From: Trichopria drosophilae
Taxonomy: Eukaryota > Arthropoda > Insecta > Hymenoptera > Diapriidae
Direction: 5' to 3'
Length of the DNA stretch: 64,000 bases
Assembly: GCA_030407085.1 (NCBI GenBank)
Contig: CM059584.1
Location: forward strand, 5,642,001-5,706,000
Every line of letters begins with the position of its first letter. Within the stretch, counting starts at the first letter, position 1. Both the position numbers and the translations under genes were made by a program. The notes beneath the pieces are model-generated. The model saw nothing but the letters and a program-made list of their open reading frames with translations, had not been told where the DNA came from and searched no databases. Shown here in pieces: positions 39,721 through 51,048 of the stretch.

Positions 39721-41627
39721 TGATTTTTGAGCTTTGCATTACATTGTTTATCCTTTCATTGAAAATATAATTCCCTATGTTTTTTTGTTAATTGTTTAGG
39801 AGAAAATGTCTTTAATAAAAATAACTAAGATGTTGAGTGAACCATACAATATAATGTAAAATTGTCTAATTTGAATGGTGTAATAATTAACGTGAAAGAC
39901 CAATTGTAATTCGAAATATCCGTTGTGAATAGTTGTAAGGCACTATAATGTTAACGACAATCCTGCCCACCCCTTCTACAGCACCTATGTACCAGCAGAG
40001 CCACCGCACGGAGAAAGCGGAAGTATCTTTATAACGTAGGTGGGAGAACTCGGAAGTTTCGATAAGTGGGATCCCGAACGACGAAAGATCATAAATAACA
40101 ATATTCACGGTTGTTTAATCACAAAAATATTTTAACAATCTTTGGTAATCATTTTAGTAATTTTTTATCTTAAAATTGTTCATTTTTTATAGTAAAAGAG
40201 GTGATTTCTAATAGCAACATTAACATCATCTGATAATGTAACATTTTTACTATCTGCCATTGTTTTCTATGTAATCTTATATATCATAACATGCTTATTC
40301 TTGGTAGTTAAAGGTCATGATGTAAAATGAGGTATTTAATTTGATCACATTCTAGTGCAGTTATGTTTCTCCATATGCGGCACTAAAGCTGGACCGAGAG
40401 GAAGAAATTCAAAACCTTCATGCCTGGTATGCTGTTTCACGCAATTGTGCAATCATTCTCTTCCGTACCACATGCTCCCCTAAAATCCGCATTCAAATTA
40501 AACACTCACTTCCTATCTGATACATTCGTAAACTCCTTCCCATTCGTCACTGCATGCTCCCTCTGCAGCCTGTCAAAAATAATACTAACTTTTCGAAATT
40601 CTAAATCACTTGTTGGCAGAATTCCGCGGAATGTGTATAGTTAATATCTATAAAAATACAGTTATAAATATTATAAAAAAAGGAATTAGAAAACACCGAT
40701 AATACATAGAGATTAAAAAATAAATGAAAATTACTTATTTACAGTTCTTAATTAATTTCTTAGGTATTTTCTAGGATACCTTCTATATTAATTAGAATCA
40801 CCATTACAAAGTCCGAATTTTAAAAAATCGATTCAGTAATTTTGTATTTACAGTTTTTAGTGATAATTCCTCCCTTACCGGCATTTTAGAACCCCTTTAA
40901 CCCAAAAGTAAGACTTTATTAAGAAATAATTATTTTAGTATAATATGCATAAATGTCCTTTAGAGATAAGGCGATATGGAGGAGAAGAGGACTGAGTATT
41001 ATTTAAATTTAGAGATACATAATTTATGTACAGCCTCAAAACAAATACTTTCAAAAAATTTCAAAACATTCAAGCAGTAACAATGATCGTTATCAATAGG
41101 TTTACTTACAGCTACCTGCGTCTCCCTATCAAAAAAATGCAGACATATAATTTTATTAAAATAGTAACCTGCATTGATAAAATTATATTTAAATTCGAAA
41201 TAAAATTGATGTGGTTATTTACAATCCTTCATCAGGCATAATTGTATGCTTGTTTATTTATAACAATTTTCAATATATGTATTTATTTGGATGGCTTATC
41301 GTTATCTTCCTAAATAGTTACACTTTTTCTCGCCATTTCGACACCTCACCAGACTTATTAAATGATTGCACAATAACGAATTTCGTCCGAATATGTTACA
41401 TTTTAAACCGATTCAGTAGTTTAAAGCTCCTCTCATTTCCATAAATTTAATGCGAACATTCACTTCATGACAGTGTTGTTAAACAAATATATAGGCAGGG
41501 GCTATCCTCGGAATCTTTTTTCATTAGGTATATCTACTAAATTTGACCACCGCCCGTATATAATATTAATATTTAGTTTTCAATGGTATGAATAAATGTT
41601 CGTCTCAAAAATTGTTTCCAAATCATC

Positions 41628-41905
41628 TACAGTGGTCCCCGTCCTAATGCATATGTTTCGTTCCATCAAAAATGGCCGCCCCCGTCTAAACACATATCCT
41701 CCCTCAACCCCCACTACGGCAAAAGTCTCTTTGCATATATCACACTGATCATGCGCGTAGATGTCTCACCAGCAACGCTAGCAACTAAGAATCGTGTTGT
41801 GGGGAGAGGAACGAAGGGGAACCTATGCATTTAGACGGGAAAGAAATATGCCTTTGGACGGGCATATGCGTTAGGACGGGATGCGTTAGGACAGGGACCA
41901 CTGTA
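41628..41905. mobile_element. pogo/Tigger-like MITE with TA duplication
   Basis: Inverted ends TA CAGTGGTCCCCGTCCTAA and TTAGGACAGGGACCACTG TA, continuing imperfectly with TGCATATG / CATATGCG. The CAGTGGTCCC start and TA target duplication are as in the pogo/Tigger branch of Tc1-mariner. The element is about 274 bp, GC-richer than its surroundings, and non-coding. Confidence 0.87.
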
Positions 41906-42915
41906 CCTATATAAAATGGGTCAGAATTGCAATTACAGAAGACTATCCTATTTATAATAACTATCTTATCGATTAATGCCTTTACAACTCCCTTAAAGAA
42001 CTACTAACGTCGCTCGTATAATGTGAATCCTTAATTCAAAATATCCAAATTAAGAGGGTTCTAAAGTGTTCTGACCGTAATGTAGGTATTTACCCTAAAA
42101 CCTGTAAATTAAGACTGTCTAAAACAAGTTTTCCAAATTCCGGGTCTGTAAGGGTAAGTCCTATTACTAAATATATCATCATTTAACAAATGCTAAAGAA
42201 GTTAATTGAAAATTGACCGTCCATTATTAGAAATAAATAAAAATAATTCATTTTTTATTTATTGGTTTTAGTGTAAATTCCTTTCTTATCAGTAGGGTGT
42301 TTTAGAACACCCTGAAAGGGGTTCTAAAGTGCTCGGCCGATGAGGTAGGAATTTTTACTGAAAACCGTAAATAAAAAGTGACTGCATCGATTTTTCAAAA
42401 TTCGAGCCCTGTAAGGGCATTTTAATTGGTAGATGATATCCTAGAAAATTCCAAAGAAATTTATTGAGAACTGACCAAAATGTTTCGGAAATAAGTAATT
42501 TTTATTTATTTTCGGAAATCCAAAAGTTCAATGTCGACAAAATCGACTCTGTGGTGGGCGAGAATTCGCGAGAATAAAAATACGAACTGTAAAAGTGTGA
42601 TATCAATTTTATTCTTGCGATCCATCTACCAATTTTGAACCTATTTGGACAAACGCGGAAAATTGACCCTAAATAGATTTGGGCTAGAAATTATATTTAG
42701 TTTCTGGATAATTTGATTATTTTAGGTTAGGAGTTGACGTTATCAACCGCGCACCTTTACAGCTCCTTACGGGGGTTTCAAAGTAGTCCGTCGATAAAGT
42801 GGGAATTTTCGCTAAATAACGTAAAATTAATATGACTGAATACAAATTTTTTAAATTCGGGAATTACAAAGATAATTCTAATTGCTATAGACTGTTTCCT
42901 AGAAAATACCAAAGA

Positions 42916-43245
42916 TACACAGAAAAAAAGGTCTTAAAATTGTTACATCTCAAATTAAGCACAGTAAACGGCTTAATTTCAGTCTAAAATTGAGCTTATT
43001 TTCCGTAAATTAAGTCAATATTTGCGCTTCAAGTCTTACTTTCAGACAGCAAAGTTTCATTTTAGTCGAGATATATGCTTAAAGAAAATTTTTCGAAAAT
43101 TCTTATTTTAAACCTGAATATTGACTAAAAGTGGTTGCAAATATTGCCTTAATTTAAGAAAATTAGCCCATTTTTAGACTGAAATTAAGCCTATTACAAT
43201 GCTTAATTTGAGATGTAACAATTTTAAGACTTTTTTTTCTGTGTA
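42916..43245. mobile_element. TACACAGAAAAAAAGGTC MITE, nested insertion
   Basis: TACACAGAAAAAAAGGTCTT and AAGACTTTTTTTTCTGTGTA are inverted ends, continuing through AAAATTGTTACATCTCAAAT. 330 bp. It splits a copy of the local repeat unit, whose parts resume on either side (CCAAAGA before, ATTCAGAACTAACC after). Confidence 0.85.
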
Positions 43246-43731
43246 TTAATTCAGAACTAACCAAGAATTTTCTGAAATAAATAAAAATCACTTATGACGG
43301 AAAATTCTCGGTCAGTTTCCAATTAATTTCTTCGATATTTTCTAGGACACCATCTGTAATCACCCTTATAGAGCCCGAATTTTGAAAAACCGATTCAGTT
43401 ATTTTTTTATTTATAGTTTATAGCAAAAAATCCTACCTTATCAGCGGAGCACTTTATAACTCCCTTAAGAGGCGGCTAACAACTGGCCTACTACTTGAAT
43501 CAAGTGCGCTTTTACCGACTACGTATTTTTATTGAAAAGCACATGTTACAAGGTAAATAAACCATAAATTACTATTTTGTGGTACTTTTGCAGTGACGAA
43601 CATATCTCTATGGACGAACTACATTATGTAAAGAATGAGCGATTAAAATGAAGTTACAAGAATTGTTTGACATGGTTTTTGGTGTAACAAATAAACATAT
43701 AAGGCACTGAATTCAATCAATCATTTTTCAC

Positions 43732-43976
43732 ATTAAGGGGGTTCTAAAGTGCTCCGCCGGTAAGGTAGGTAATTTCACTAAAAAACGCAAATTAAAGATG
43801 ACAGAATAACATTTTCAAAATTCAGGCTCTGTAAGGGAAATTCTAAACGCTATAAAGGGTTTTCTAGGAAATACTAAAAGCTATTAATTTTGAAATTTTT
43901 ATTCAGTCATCTTTAATTTACGTTTTTTAAAGAAAATTCCTACCTTATCGGTCGAGCACTGTAGAGCCCCCTTAAT
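43732..43976. mobile_element. ATTAAGGGGGTTCTA palindromic MITE
   Basis: ATTAAGGGGGTTCTAAAGTG and CACTGTAGAGCCCCCTTAAT are inverted ends. Arms continue through GGTAAGGTAGG and AAATTAAAGATGAC with their complements. 245 bp. It appears to be the best-preserved member of the 40.7-44.0 kb family. Confidence 0.82.
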
Positions 43977-44668
43977 AACATAATTTTAGGGTTTGTCGAC
44001 CATAAGAAAAGTTTAAGAAATATTAAAGTGAGAAAAAATAAATACATCAAATAATTGTTTGTCCGTCGAGAAATAATTTATCTAATCAAACGTGTGCTGA
44101 CATGTTTTGTTCATAAGTTCATAATATATACATTCTACTATGAAAATATAAAATGTACCAACTTTTACGAATGATACATCCGTCATGCCTACAGTAAACA
44201 AAAATAATTCAAAGGCCAAGAGACCATGAAAATTCATAGTCATAAATAATAATTGTTTTCAATTCCTATAATACATAACCTTACCATGAATAGAAAAATA
44301 TTCCTTATATTTATGACTTTGAATTCGGATTTCCGAACGTTTAGGTTTACTGAATATTGAACAAAATAGCCTAACCTAAAAGTATAAACGATTGAATATT
44401 TCTCAGAATTAAATAAAAGATCGATGAATTAATATTTAAAAAAAAAAATAAAATGTTTATTACTAAAGACTTAAAAAACCATCAGGAATGCCAGGAATAC
44501 CATCCTTGTATGTACCTAAATATGCACGTATACATCTATGCATTTGAATTTCGAACAGAAGTACACATGCACTATTTGAGACAAGAATTTCACGATTTCA
44601 AAGTGATGATACAAACAAAAAATGTTCATATTTTGTCATTCTTGCCACTGCAGATTATTTTTATACGC

Positions 44669-44783
44669 ATATCCCTACAAACACAAAAGTAATATTTATG
44701 TAACAACTATGTAACATTTATGTAACAATGTAACCATTACGTAAATATTACATAACTGTTAGTTTCCGTGTTTGCAGGGATAT
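44669..44783. mobile_element. ATATCCCTACAAACAC MITE
   Basis: ATATCCCTACAAACACAAAA and CCGTGTTTGCAGGGATAT are inverted ends; the interior has three TATGTAACA-type repeats. 115 bp. Confidence 0.75.
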
Positions 44784-45337
44784 AAAGAATCATGGCACAA
44801 CTTTCCAACAAACGAAAAAGTATAAGAAAAATCTGTGTACGATTTAATACGAAATAAGTCTGTTTCATTCCCACTCTTTCAGTTACGAGTGTATACAATA
44901 TTATACGCGATACATAAACGCACATAACCTCAAAAAAATGATTACTTTGGATTATCGAATGATTTAAACTTAAAACTAGAAAAACAGAACATTTCTTCGA
45001 AAATTATGAAATACGGAAAACGATATCATCAATTCTTCGATTAAATTAGCAGAATTTAAAGCTATTCTAAGCCGCAACAAATCCATTTTTGTAATGCGTT
45101 AAATACGGTATCGTATAAGATCGAATGAATTCAATTCTGGTATTACAGGTCGCATAAAATAGTATAAATTCGAATAAGAATCTCGAATAATCAATAAGCC
45201 ACTAGAAAGAAACAGAATGCACAATATCGATTCCGTATACTTTTTCGTTTATTGGGTTATACCTGAATAATTCGTATACATATTCGTATCATAAATTCCA
45301 TGCCACTACAAAAAAACATATGCAATTGTAATCAAAC

Positions 45338-45553
45338 CCAATAAACAAAATTCCACAATGACTGTAAAGTCATCTCGAAGTTGACTAATATGTGTTTAAT
45401 GTCCAACTAATAGGCAACTATAAGTAACAGTTAACTTGAAGACGACTTTAAGTTAACTGTTACTTATAGTTGCCTCATCTCTGGTTGGACATTAAACGCC
45501 TTTAAGTCAACTTTTAGGTAACTTTATAGTCATTGTGGGATTTTGTTTATTGG
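45338..45553. mobile_element. CCAATAAACAAAAT MITE, palindromic
   Basis: Ends CCAATAAACAAAATTCCACA and TGTGGGATTTTGTTTATTGG are inverted repeats, and the interior is also palindromic (GGCAACTATAAGTAACAGTT with its complement close to the centre). About 216 bp, foldback structure, no coding capacity. Confidence 0.85.
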
Positions 45554-45558
45554 CAATG

Positions 45559-46430
45559 TACAGTAGAACCGCTCTTATTTCAATTGCCCCTCATATTTGA
45601 ATTGTCTAACCCCTCTTATTTGAATCGTTTCCAGTGTTTACACCATCAAAGTTGCAGTTGTATAGAGTAAATACCGTTTAATCTAAATTTGCAAACATGT
45701 ATAGTCGGTAGACTGATATGTAATGAAATTTCAAATTAATTTAAAATTTTGCATCAAACTCATGATTTACATCATATAAATTATTCGAGAAGCTGCTAAT
45801 TTCGTAAAATAAAAGTGCACATTTGAAGGTTAGGATGTTGTCAATTTTTAATGATGTGTATTTCGAGATCTCCACAAAAATTGAAATGTTTTTCATTTGG
45901 AAAATAACAAACAAATCCAATATCAGCAGCTTAGTACTAAATTTGAAGTGATTTGAAGCTTTTATTAATCATATTTGCAAATTTGGGTTAAATATTGTCT
46001 CCTATATTCATTTCGGTCTTAATCACAGTGTATTTGTTTGTGAAACAAAAAATTATTGATACATAATTATATGTAATAAAGTGCATAATGTAAATTTAAA
46101 ATATTTATTTCTACACTCGAATGCAGATATAAATGACCATAAATAAATGCGAAATGTTGCAGTCTTTATTTATCACATAAAGGCACGAGTTGTGATCTCG
46201 ATACGCATTTTTATCCAAATTTAAAATTCTCTACACATTTTTCAGATATTTTACATAATTCACAACTCTAAAATATATACGATGTCTAACAAAAATAAAA
46301 AGATATCAGATATTATCATCCACTATTAAAGCGTTAAGTAGAGTAAGGTGGTAAGAGGAAAGTTCAAATAAGAGGGGTCGACGCCATCTTGAAAACCATG
46401 ACCAGTTGAAATAAGAGGGGTTCTACTGTA
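45559..46430. mobile_element. pogo/Tigger-like non-autonomous element, ~0.87 kb
   Basis: Inverted ends TA CAGTAGAACCGCTCTTATTT and AAATAAGAGGGGTTCTACTG TA, flanked by TA duplications. A second module (CCCCTCTTATTTGAA / TTCAAATAAGAGGGG) repeats just inside both ends. The interior is AT-rich without transposase frame. It starts 5 bp from another MITE. Confidence 0.85.
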
Positions 46431-46940
46431 TACTTATTAAGATCAATAATAGACAGAAGAACACGGAATAATAAAAAGCGTTTTTTATGGTGAAAAAACG
46501 ACTAAATCCCTTTGAGTAGTTATACATATGTTACTTACTGAATAAATCATGATTTTGTTGTCATCTCTCTTCATCTCGAATTAATGTAATCTTTATAGAT
46601 GCATCTCCAAATTATTTTCGTGTAATATGCGAATGCATCAATAGATTTATCTGTTTTCATAAATGACTCGGTGGATAAATTGGAATTTCTCGTAAGCATT
46701 TCCACAGAACACAGAACTCTCTAGATCAATCGAAAACAGTGAACACAATGCATTACCGACTGCTCTCTACTGTTACCCTACAATTCAACTACAGCGAATA
46801 TCGTAGAAATCTGCTACATTTTATTTTTGTAATTGTTTTATTTTTAATTTTTATGTACATTCAAAATATATATTGTATATGTACATATAATTTCAAATTT
46901 TAATTTATTGCTCTCAATTTTTATTCAAACATTGCATACA

Positions 46941-46979
46941 TCACGTGACTCTTGTCTTCCGGTCACGTGACTTATAAAT
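46941..46979. promoter_or_regulatory. paired TCACGTGA E-boxes next to TATAAAT
   Basis: Two identical 8 bp palindromes TCACGTGA at 46941-46948 and 46963-46970, the second within GGTCACGTGACT, with CTTCC GG between and TATAAAT at 46973-46979. TCACGTGA is the binding consensus of MITF/TFEB-type bHLH-Zip factors. Their spacing of 22 bp puts them on the same helix face. No gene is recognised just downstream, so the target is unknown. Confidence 0.4.
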
Positions 46980-47883
46980 TTCAATAATTCGCTGAAGATA
47001 TGAAAAGTTTTCTTTATTAGACTAAAGTTTAAAAGTGATGAAAGTTGAATCATAAACTTGTGATAGTGTTATTCTAATTCTGATTTGTTTGTTAAGTACT
47101 AATTAATTTTTAACTTTCTGAGAAAAATGAACTCTCTAAAGTGCCTTGATTGAAAAGGAAGAAAAGAAACTTGTGAAATTTATGTTTCAAGAAATCTTCA
47201 ACACAGGTATTCAAACAAATTTTATTTAAATACTTGATTTCTTTTCATAATATTAAGAAATTTTATATTAAAAATGGTAACAAACTTATATTGAACTTAT
47301 TAAAGAATAATCTTAATGTTTCCGAAATAGCACCTTTCATATTTTGCTTTCCTTACATGTTTCGTTTAATCGAATTGTATCGACTCTTTATTCGTCACCT
47401 TTTCAACTTATACCCACAATGTACCCTTTTCGATGTAATATCAAAAGTATATTAAATGAAAAGAAAAATTAAGAAATGTAAGATTCAAAAAAACGGTTTC
47501 AAGATAAAAATTAATAATCCTTGTATGAAAGTTCAATATTTAATATGATAACAGATAAATACAAATGTGTACAATCGTCGGTTCGACGTTGAATTTCTGG
47601 AGAAAGCTCATGGAGTACGTATCATTTTCATGGACGATATTGATTTGTAAACTAATTTATAATTTAAAAATATTTTCATTCCCTGAGGTTGAATATCAAC
47701 TCGAAGAAATGGACGATTTCATTCAATTCTAATGTATCCTTCTAAACAATATTTGTAGAATAATTTTTCATGAACGGTTACGTATATACAAACCTTACAA
47801 AAACTATATATGTTCACAATATGTATATTTACATTTTCAATCATTTTTTGTTTGCTTACTACGTCTCAACAAAATATAGCTGC

Positions 47884-48089
47884 CCTAGCAATCCGACCGA
47901 TTATTGGATTCTGTTCCGACTATTAAATTTGTGCTTTTGACTATTAATCGACTATAAATTAATTTAAAACAAAATACATATCTTTATAATTACAGTCGAT
48001 TAATAGTCGAAAGTACAAATTGTATAGTCGGAACAGAGTGAAAACCCAAGCAGACGGTTTAGTCTGATTAATCGGTCTGGATTGTTAGG
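47884..48089. mobile_element. CCTARCAATCC MITE
   Basis: CCTAGCAATCCGACCGATTA on the left pairs with TAATCGGTCTGGATTGTTAG on the right; inside, TGTTCCGACTAT and GACTATTAATCGACT also have inverted partners. 206 bp, non-coding. Confidence 0.8.
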
Positions 48090-48556
48090 ATATGTACAAA
48101 AGGCTAGCATAAATACGCCTTACAGTGCCTATTTACATGAAACGTTATGTTAAATAATAGTCGAAAATTTAGTGTTTAGCCAAGTATTGAACAATATTTT
48201 CAATAAAGATAAAATTAATTACGCAGCGAAGCAGCCATGTACCATCACCAGTAATAAAAGTTATGAAAATTATTTTACATAAAGTAGAAAGTGACCTTAA
48301 ACCATGTTAGTGTATTTTTTAGGAAATTTTAATAAAATAGGATGCACAAGTTATTTAACATACTGAAATAAACCTATGAGGAATAAATTAGAAAAGAAAA
48401 ACAATGCAGTATTTTTTATTAATGATGTTAAAAAAGTATATATTTGCAGAAAATAGTACGATATGGCAGTTTCGCAGGATCACAACTTCTGAAACAAAAA
48501 AATTGATATGTTAAATATTCAGCTGACACATAGCAGATGTTATTGTGTAACATATA

Positions 48557-49759
48557 TTAACCCATTAACGCCTAACAGGAAACTTTTTTTCACTTCAATT
48601 TCGGTCAAGTATTTCGTATGAAAATTGAAGTTCAAAAAAATTGAAAGGTGTGTGTCTTACTATTTGCGAGGTCGTTCTTTTCAATGGCGTTGTCAAAATT
48701 GATCTATCTCATTTTGAAAAAAGTTTGAAAAATTTTCACATTTTGAAAAAAGTTTGAAAAATTTTCACATTTTGAAAAAAGTTTGAAAAATTTTCACATT
48801 TTGAAAAAAGTTTGAGAGTTTTCATTAGCTAATTCTAAGACGTTTTTCTTCTAAGGAAATTTTCTCCAAAATCTATAGTTTTCAAGCAAATAAATTATCA
48901 GTCTAAAAATTTTGAAAAATTTTCACAGTTTGAAAAAAGTTTGAAAAAATCTGAAAAAATTTGAGTTTTCATTAGCTAATTCTAAGACGTTTTTGTTATA
49001 AAAAATGTTCACATTTTTCAAAATTTTTAGACTAATAATTTATTAGCTTGAAAACTATAGATTTTGGAGAAAATTTCTTTTGAACAAAAACGTCTTAGAA
49101 TTAGCTAATGAAGACTCAAATTTTTTCAGTTTTTTTAAATTACTTTTTTCAAAATTTTTAGACTAATAATTTATTTGCTTGAAAACTATAGATTTTGGAG
49201 AAAATTTCCTTTCAGATTTTTTCCTCCTCAAATTTTTTCAGATTTTTTAAATTACTTCCGATACTTCGAATTTCCAAAAATTGTATCAAAATATTCTAAA
49301 AAAAATTCAGTGTTCTTTGATCCATTCTAAAACATAATTATTTTTAGTATATTTTCTTTAAAGTTTGTAGTTTTCAAGAAAATAATTCGTTAAATTTTAA
49401 AACGACATTTGTCATTGCGGTCGCCATTTTGAGATCTCCATGTTAATTTTAAAATTTTTTAAAAATATATCTTAATACAACTATTGGGTCCACGTTTGGT
49501 GAAGAAATTTTGTGACGGCAACTACTCTTTCGATTTGAACAAAATGTTTAGTAAAAAATTCCACCCGATTTTTCGCGTTTTTTGATATTTAAATCGCCAT
49601 ATTTAATTGTTTAATTTAGCTCAATTTTGACGCAATTGAATACAACGACCTCGAAAATAGTAAGACACACACCTTTCAATTTTTTTGAACTATTTTCATA
49701 CGAAATACATGACTGAAATTGAAGTGAAAAAAGTGTCCTGTCATACGTTAATGGGTTAA
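48557..49759. mobile_element. TTAA foldback B: 1.2 kb palindrome
   Basis: Begins TTAA CCCATTAACGCC and ends CGTTAATGGG TTAA. Outer arm sequence (CACTTCAATTTC, ATTTCGTATGAAA, GAGGTCG) is shared with foldback A, so the two form one subfamily. The arms differ internally: the left carries a 29 bp tandem array absent from the right. It ends 468 bp downstream of the GOT1 stop codon. Confidence 0.88.
48711..48815. repeat. 29 bp tandem array in foldback B
   Basis: Three perfect copies of a 29 bp unit (ATTTTGAAAAAAGTTTG followed by AAAAATTTTCAC) at 48711, 48740 and 48769, plus a partial fourth at 48798. It is in one arm only, so it expanded after the palindrome formed or was lost from the other arm. 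Confidence 0.93.
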
Positions 49760-50226
49760 TTTGATATAAAAACCGTTTATAGTTTACAAATATTTTTATC
49801 GAGTGTTGATTGCATGCTCAGGGTTATTTGTTATTAAAAAAAAAAAGGTAAAAAAGACACAGTATTGTTTGAACAAGAAGTATTAAATCGCTGGAATGAT
49901 TTCTCATGTACATTCTTAAAAAGTGAACTCTTTTACGATCTTTTCTTCACATTCGTCTCAAATTCTAACTTACAAAAATCGACCGTTACAAAATAGGATA
50001 CTAATATTATTACATTTCTTCTACTTAACAATTACTTAAAACTAAATCGGTGTATGTAACTGCAGCGACAGAAATCGCATTAAGCAAGCCCAGTTTTGGA
50101 CATGCAAATTGTAATGAATTGGAGTGAAACTGGTGTCGAAATTTGACGAGAAAGATTAATGAGTGGGATGAACGCTAAAACGTATGTACACTTGAATTGT
50201 GGCACAATTTAACAATCTAATGAATG

Positions 50227-50353
50227 TCATACTGTCGTTCTGTTAGCATCGCCGGTCATTATATCAAGAACTCGACTAATGCCTGGCATATTCAGCACTG
50301 TTCCTAACACTGGTGTTCTCCTCATGAAATTAACAGCCACTGGCAGGAAACCT
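50227..50353 (-). CDS. GOT1B: GOT1 coding exon 4 with stop
   Basis: Follows acceptor TCTTTGCAG. Completes the arginine codon and encodes [17 protein letters not shown] and the hydrophilic C-terminus ending in RTTV, with TGA at 50229-50227. The reading frame is accidentally open into the intron, so a naive ORF would extend to 50445; the splice junction shows the true boundary. I could not find a convincing polyadenylation signal directly downstream. Confidence 0.95.
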
Positions 50354-51048
50354 CTGCAAAGATTAAAATAGATTTCAATTGATTGAAAAATATAATTTGA
50401 TGTAACAAAACTTTTTTTTACATCTGTAAAATCGTAACACAACACAGTGAGTTATAAAATCCTTATATTGTGAAACAAAAGAAAATTGTTTTTAAATTCT
50501 TATTAAATATAAAATGTGAGGTACCTAAATAGGAGAATAAATCCATAGATTTCGATAATCATGCCTACAATAGGCCAACCCATTAAAACGATAAATACTC
50601 CTCCTATGAACGCTGCGCTTCCTCTCAGTTTTTGTCTTTGAAAGAAAAACCCTAAAGTTCTTCGTGGTCCAATAACACACCCAAGACCAGATATAAATAA
50701 AATCTAGAAAATAAAATGCAAATTATTATTTAATATATACTTCTTTGACGTTTGTGTATAACAGTATGTTGTTACAATTGAACTGTCAACCTAACCTCTA
50801 ATAATATTTACTCCTTAGAAAAAACGAAACTTACATTTCCAATTGCGAGTAGACCTTTGTCAAATAAAAGTAAAACTCCTAAGAACAAGAAGGCAATTCC
50901 AAAACCAGCCAGGCCGACGCCAATTTCTAAATAAAACAGTTTTTCTCCTTACTTAAAAACATCTGTTTTTCAAATTTGTTATGATGTAATTATTACTGTA
51001 TGTCATTAGTTAATGATACTTACTCTGCGTGTCCGTGATTTCAAACAT
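50227..51048 (-). CDS. GOT1B: GOT1-family Golgi vesicle transport protein, four coding exons
   Basis: Small multi-pass membrane protein of the early secretory pathway (GOT1/SFT2 family), acting in ER-Golgi vesicle traffic. The CDS joins, on the minus strand, 51048-51024, 50926-50835, 50703-50525 and 50353-50227, giving 140 residues, close to the usual ~138 of the animal family. The protein starts [14 protein letters not shown], has [10 protein letters not shown] (about 30-39), the conserved run [20 protein letters not shown] (about 81-100), then FMRRTPVLG, and ends DANRTTV. Four hydrophobic segments are evident. Introns are 97, 131 and 171 bp. The first two donors are GTAAGT, the third is a weaker GTACCT, and all acceptors are AG after pyrimidines. 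Codon phases join exactly at every junction (A|AA lysine, phase 0, AG|A arginine). The stretch [20 protein letters not shown] (about 51-70) differs most from the vertebrate protein. The family assignment is very secure; the paralogue letter is less so. Confidence 0.96.
50525..50703 (-). CDS. GOT1B: GOT1 coding exon 3
   Basis: Follows acceptor TTTTCTAG. Encodes [12 protein letters not shown], a basic loop, then two further hydrophobic segments including [14 protein letters not shown]. It ends with AG of a split arginine codon before donor GTACCT, the weakest splice site of the gene. Confidence 0.95.
50835..50926 (-). CDS. GOT1B: GOT1 coding exon 2
   Basis: Follows acceptor TTTATTTAG and encodes the first hydrophobic segment ([18 protein letters not shown]) and the DKGLLAIGN turn. 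It ends on a complete codon before donor GTAAGT. Confidence 0.95.
51024..51048 (-). CDS. GOT1B: GOT1 coding exon 1
   Basis: Starts at ATG (51048-51046), encodes MFEITDTQ and ends one base into a lysine codon before the donor GTAAGT. The start is chosen because [11 protein letters not shown] aligns with the N-terminus of the family and the exon joins exon 2 in phase. Confidence 0.93.

Larger units (their letters stand above)
40735..43460. repeat. cluster of TTCTAAAGTGCTC family repeats in both orientations
   Basis: Degenerate copies of the unit seen whole at 43732-43976 lie at about 40740-40910 (inverted), 41970-42240, 42300-42500, 42755-42930 and 43250-43460 (inverted). Recognisable modules are TTCTAAAGTGCTCGGCCG, GATGAGGTAGGAATTTTTAC, CCTGTAAGGG and TTTCTAGGA. 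Two younger MITEs (41630-41903, 42916-43245) lie inside. Probably a hotspot of repeated and nested insertions. Confidence 0.6.

Noticed and set aside
48711..48815. CRISPR-like array of 29 bp repeats
   Set aside because: Repeats are directly adjacent with no spacers, in a eukaryotic transposable element; it is a simple tandem repeat.
50227..50445. 72-codon minus-strand ORF starting in [12 protein letters not shown]
   Set aside because: Only its C-terminal part is coding; the first part is intron 3 of GOT1, as shown by the TTTGCAG acceptor at 50354-50360 and phase match to exon 3.
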